Source: Tigriopus japonicus (taxonomy: Eukaryota > Arthropoda > Copepoda > Harpacticoida > Harpacticidae). Taken from it: a stretch of 64,000 nucleotides of DNA. This document shows positions 60,812 through 64,000 of the stretch, one piece after another. The notes under the pieces were generated by a model that ran no database searches, was not told the origin of the DNA, and saw only the letters and a program-made list of their open reading frames with translations. Location: positions 34,319-98,318 of the forward strand of contig JAAGOF010000108.1 of the NCBI GenBank assembly GCA_010645155.1. Direction: 5' to 3'. A program made the translations under genes and the position numbers. The first letter of the stretch is position 1; the number at the start of each line of letters is the position of its first letter.

Positions 60812-60985
60812 ATGCTGTTAACCCTCTTGACATTGTTCATCTCACTTCAACATGCAAAATCATTCAAGAAGTTAAGTTTTAATACTCAAGGAAACTTGGA
60901 ATTAATGGAAAGCAAGAATTTTGTGCGCAATATTGTCCTTTTCACTCAAGCAACCTCGTACACGAAGTGGTATATTTATAAGTAA
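60812..60985 (+). CDS. Small ORF with leader-like start, right member of an inverted pair
   Basis: A 57-codon frame from ATG 60812: MLLTLLTLFISLQHAKS, then FKKLSFNTQGNLELM and a TSYTKWYIYK end. The N-terminus looks like a signal peptide, leaving a mature peptide of about 40 residues. The two differences from the left copy within the 120-bp core both change an amino acid (Lys/Glu and Val/Ile) and no silent difference exists. GTAAGG follows at 60981. About 830 bp (59990-60811) separates this core from the part homologous to the left copy's upstream region, as if an insertion entered here or a deletion occurred on the left. Function unknown. Confidence 0.3.
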   Translation: MLLTLLTLFISLQHAKSFKKLSFNTQGNLELMESKNFVRNIVLFTQATSYTKWYIYK

Positions 60986-61149
60986 GGCTTTGGGACCTGG
61001 CAACGCTGACGCTGACCCAGAGCGACGTGTCAGTCCAAAATGAGGTCACGCTTAGAAGAGTCACGTTGATAGCTTCTCTTGATTTGTATCGGTCCTAACT
61101 ATCTTCCGATCTGGGAGGCGACTCATCTGCATCAGTAAATAGACCACAC

Positions 61150-61613
61150 TAGAGCACTATAATAAAAGAGTACAGTCATAAAGTGCGCCATCTAGCGGAT
61201 TTCATGCGGCAACAGCCCGCCGTTCCCATGATACTCACATTTTTTAAGATTGCGACGGTCATTCATCAGTTTTGGACAAACTAAAGTGCCTAAAATGTTG
61301 ATGGCCGAACTCCAAATGATACCTTAGTGTTTTTCTGATGAGTTTTGACATATATCATGCTTAAATCACCTTTATAATAGTCAGATTTCCATGCCATTTT
61401 GAGAGGGATTTCACTAATAATTTCAACCAAAAACCACCACAGGTCCATTAACACTACTCAGTCAACATTTGAGGCACTTTAGTTTGTCCATAACTGATGA
61501 ATGACAGTTGCAATCTTCAAAAATATGTGTATCATGGGAACGGCGAGCTGTTGCCGCATGAAATCCGCTAGATGGCGCACTTTATGACTGTACTCTTTTA
61601 TTATAGTGCTCTA
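61150..61613. mobile_element. hAT-type MITE with long inverted ends and 8-bp target duplication
   Basis: A 464-bp element starting TAGAGCACTATAATAAAAGA and ending with its complement. The inverted ends reach about 150 bp each (61150-61302 and 61461-61613). They are perfect over the first 67 bases and show scattered mismatches inward. It is flanked by GACCACAC at 61142-61149 and again at 61614-61621. An 8-bp duplication and TAGAG ends fit the hAT superfamily. The 158-bp centre is non-coding, so it is non-autonomous. Sharp duplication copies suggest a fairly recent insertion. Confidence 0.9.
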
Positions 61614-61648
61614 GACCACACAACCCTTGTCTTTGACAACAGAACGAA

Positions 61649-61712
61649 GTGGCTCAGAGGTAGCACTCGTGCTGTCTGCTTTGTGAGTTGGGGTTCGCGC
61701 CTCCCTGAGGGG
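61649..61712 (+). repeat. tRNA-like pol III sequence (SINE head or tRNA relic)
   Basis: It contains an A-box-like GTGGCTCAGAGG and a B-box-like GGGTTCGCGCC at tRNA spacing, then TTTTT at 61713-61717. The start GGCTCAGAGG resembles the real tRNA-Thr at 42178. The anticodon arm and acceptor stem do not pair, so it is not a working tRNA. A tRNA-derived SINE head or relic is the best reading. Confidence 0.45.
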
Positions 61713-61899
61713 TTTTTGTTTCAAACGATTTTCAGTAAATGTTGTTTGTTTTTCTATATTTTTAGGTATGTTTAGGTTAAGTTTAAGTTTAGTTTAAGTT
61801 TAGATAATCTTTGCTCTTCTTGTCAATATTTTGTCCATATCTATGACGGTATGACTCATCTCCCAGATCGGAAGACATCCAGGGGCCATACTTCAAGTC

Positions 61900-64000
61900 A
61901 ACACCATCAAGACTAGAGGGCTAAATGGAGAGAAGAGACACTCCCACTCAGCCGCTTGCGTGGTAAATTGCTTTGGCTTTGGTAGCCTGGAGTTGGGCAG
62001 AGCACCTCAAAGTGCTCTAAAAAGAAGAGTGGCTCGACTGCCCAGGCAGAAATTTGTCAATTTTTGAGCTGATATTGTAGACAAACGGGTCACAAAAATG
62101 ACTTCTTTTACGATTAGTATCCAAGCCCATTGTCATCCCAACACCCAAAGCACACTCAAACATGAAATACGTTGGTCAAACTCGAATTTGAGAATGTCAG
62201 AAATGTTATGATTAAGAGGATGTGTTATCCTGAGATTATTCTTTTCGTAGTTAAACACTCCGACTTCGTAACATAGATATGGATAGATATGACATTTTCA
62301 TTTTTGTGGGACAATAGATGGAAAATGGTTTTGTTAATGCGCCCAAAGTTTCAAAGGAATATTGATGTATTAATTATTAAAAGTTAGAGAACACTGGGCA
62401 TTGACAAACAGTTTCTTGAAAAACTGATGGCATTGCACCATTGCTTAAATGATTCTTAGTCTTGATCATTGAAGCCTCAGTTCAGGAGCTCTTTTCCAAC
62501 ACAAATGAAACCAATGTTTCAAAACCACTCTTTGATATGCCTCAGACACCTTAATCTGCTTTGGCACACAAATGCTATTGGCCAAACATCCAAATCAATG
62601 TTCAAAGCCAGAGCATGGGGGATTTTGGGCACTATTGACTAGCAAGAATGGCTCAAAAAGTTCTTTAGAGCCTTTGAATCAATGACATAATTGTGGCATC
62701 TGAAAACATAGGTATTCCTACCCACTGCAATTGGGTTTTTAGATGAGATAACACGCAATTTGAAGCTTTTTCTTCTCTTGACTGTCTTAACGTTCTTTGT
62801 CGTCGTTTACACTTAAGCCCAAGTTGGCGGGTGATTGCAAAAGGTGACCATTCTTTCCTGGAGGGAGTTTACCCCAGAATCATGCGACAAAATCATAGGG
62901 ATAGTTGGCTGAGCTTGTCCTATCAATGCATATCTATGCTTTGAAATACAACTGGACAGCGGGCCAGGTTGACCAAATGATGCACGAGTCCTAAATGTCA
63001 AACGATTAGAAAGTTTTGATTGGTACTCTTGAATTGATATTTGAATGTACCCTCTGGGTACACATTATTTTCTGATTTTTAATAATTTGACCCATAGTCA
63101 TGTTGGTTGAGTTGCAAGTACATTTCTTGAACTGAGTCCAACTCATTGATGGAGCTTGGAACCCTTTATGCATTTCGAGTGAAAGCACAAGCACATGAGG
63201 TTTTTGTTGTATTTTTGAATTTGGCGCCATGACTGGGGAAGCAGAGAAACAGCAAACTGTGTTCATAACAAAACCCTTGCTCATGGGAGTGACATTTCTC
63301 TCCATTTAGCCCGCTAATCAAGACGAAGGCCATGGTTTTCCATAAAGGTCCTCTGCCTGCCTCCCACCTCCTTCCATATCAACAATAGTCCAATTGTCTT
63401 GGCTTTTTTCTACCTACACTTTATTTAGGGGTTGCAAAAAATCATTGATGTTCCGTCCATCTGAAAAATTCATTTCAATTACTTGGCATTTGAGTTGGTA
63501 TAAAAATAGTTTAGCCAAAACTTGTTTTTTTTAGTAGTAAGTAGAAAAGAAAGATAAATAATGTGTTTCTTGTCTAAAAATTTATGTTTTCTTTCCCATT
63601 TTGGGAGTAACTTAAAGATCCTTTGGTCCCTGTGAGCTAATTCCACTAACTATGAACATCTAGAATCTCTTGTCTGGATGTGGCCTTCCACTGATTTAGG
63701 AAAATGGAAGATATTTCTTTCTATGCTGTGAAAATAAAATGGGAGAATACTCAGTATTATTGTAATTGTCACTCACCTCCATGACCTCCCTCAAGACCTG
63801 ATTTACACCCCTTTTCCTTCTGGTTTTGTTTTGTTTTTTGAAGTGTTTGGGTTCCGAAGTGCTAGAAGAGCTTGGTTCAAGTCAATGGGGTTGTACACAC
63901 TACCCTCAAATTAACTTTCTACTCATTGATCATCAATTTGCTCTGTTGTATTGGCTCAAAACTTCTTGAGTAGAATCCAGACCTTAAGAATAATCAGAAA
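61900..64000. other. Unannotated end of window
   Basis: Apart from the dispersed repeat at 62742-62870, I see no gene, RNA or element here. Frames at 62813-63001 and 63006-63305 are without domain or splice context. Confidence 0.35.
62742..62870 (-). repeat. Dispersed repeat, copy 2 (inverted partner at 58.5 kb)
   Basis: The minus strand reads AATGGTCACCTTTTGC...ACCCGCCAACTTGGGC...GACAGTCAAGAG...AAAAAGCTTCAA...GTTATCTCAT, matching 58455-58578. Similarity stops at both edges, so this is a short dispersed element, not a large duplication. Confidence 0.65.

Larger units (their letters stand above)
61101..61875. repeat. Outer 16-bp inverted repeat around the hAT MITE
   Basis: TCTTCCGATCTGGGAG at 61102-61117 recurs inverted at 61860-61875, and GACTCATCT occurs near both in the same orientation. 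The hAT MITE may therefore have landed in an older palindromic repeat. Confidence 0.35.

Noticed and set aside
61865..61874. AGATCGGAAG, identical to the core of a sequencing adapter
   Set aside because: The flanks differ from adapter sequence and an inverted genomic copy lies at 61102-61117, so it is a real repeat.

Overview
This looks like an arthropod nuclear genome, most likely a crustacean. Genes are split by short introns (about 61-75 bp) with GT...AG borders alongside very long first introns. Two genes belong to the beaten-path (beat) immunoglobulin family, known from arthropod axon guidance. No operons or bacterial signals are present. A copepod is my guess, not a demonstrated fact. 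The window is gene-poor: about five supported protein genes or gene fragments, one tRNA, and many foldback or MITE-like repeats.

Layout. (1) 0.6-15.1 kb, minus strand: the 5' part of a beat-like gene, with a signal-peptide exon at 15.1 kb and two Ig exons at 1.4-1.6 and 0.63-0.69 kb. The rest lies before position 1. (2) 15.2-22.7 kb: AT-richer intergenic DNA with nothing recognisable. (3) 22.7-31.0 kb, minus strand: a seven-exon gene (2135 codons as modelled) for a secreted protein. It has a Delta-like half-DSL plus EGF N-terminus, a Thr-rich mucin domain of about 1735 residues and a short C-terminal tail. (4) 34.2-54.4 kb, plus strand: a second beat-like gene, complete as modelled (288 aa, six coding exons). 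Its 17.4-kb first intron contains two MITE-like palindromes, a tRNA-Thr(UGU), an intronless seven-helix receptor gene and an internally deleted mariner. (5) 54.4-64 kb: repeat-rich DNA with several inverted repeats, including a hAT-type MITE with an 8-bp target duplication, a foldback element built of 15-bp minisatellite units, and an inverted pair of small ORFs that are 118/120 identical over their core.

The two beat genes are transcribed divergently and flank the EGF-mucin gene. All three encode secreted or cell-surface proteins, so the locus looks like an extracellular-recognition neighbourhood, but no functional link between them is shown by sequence. All splice models were built by eye from reading frame, phase and GT/AG borders, without transcripts.
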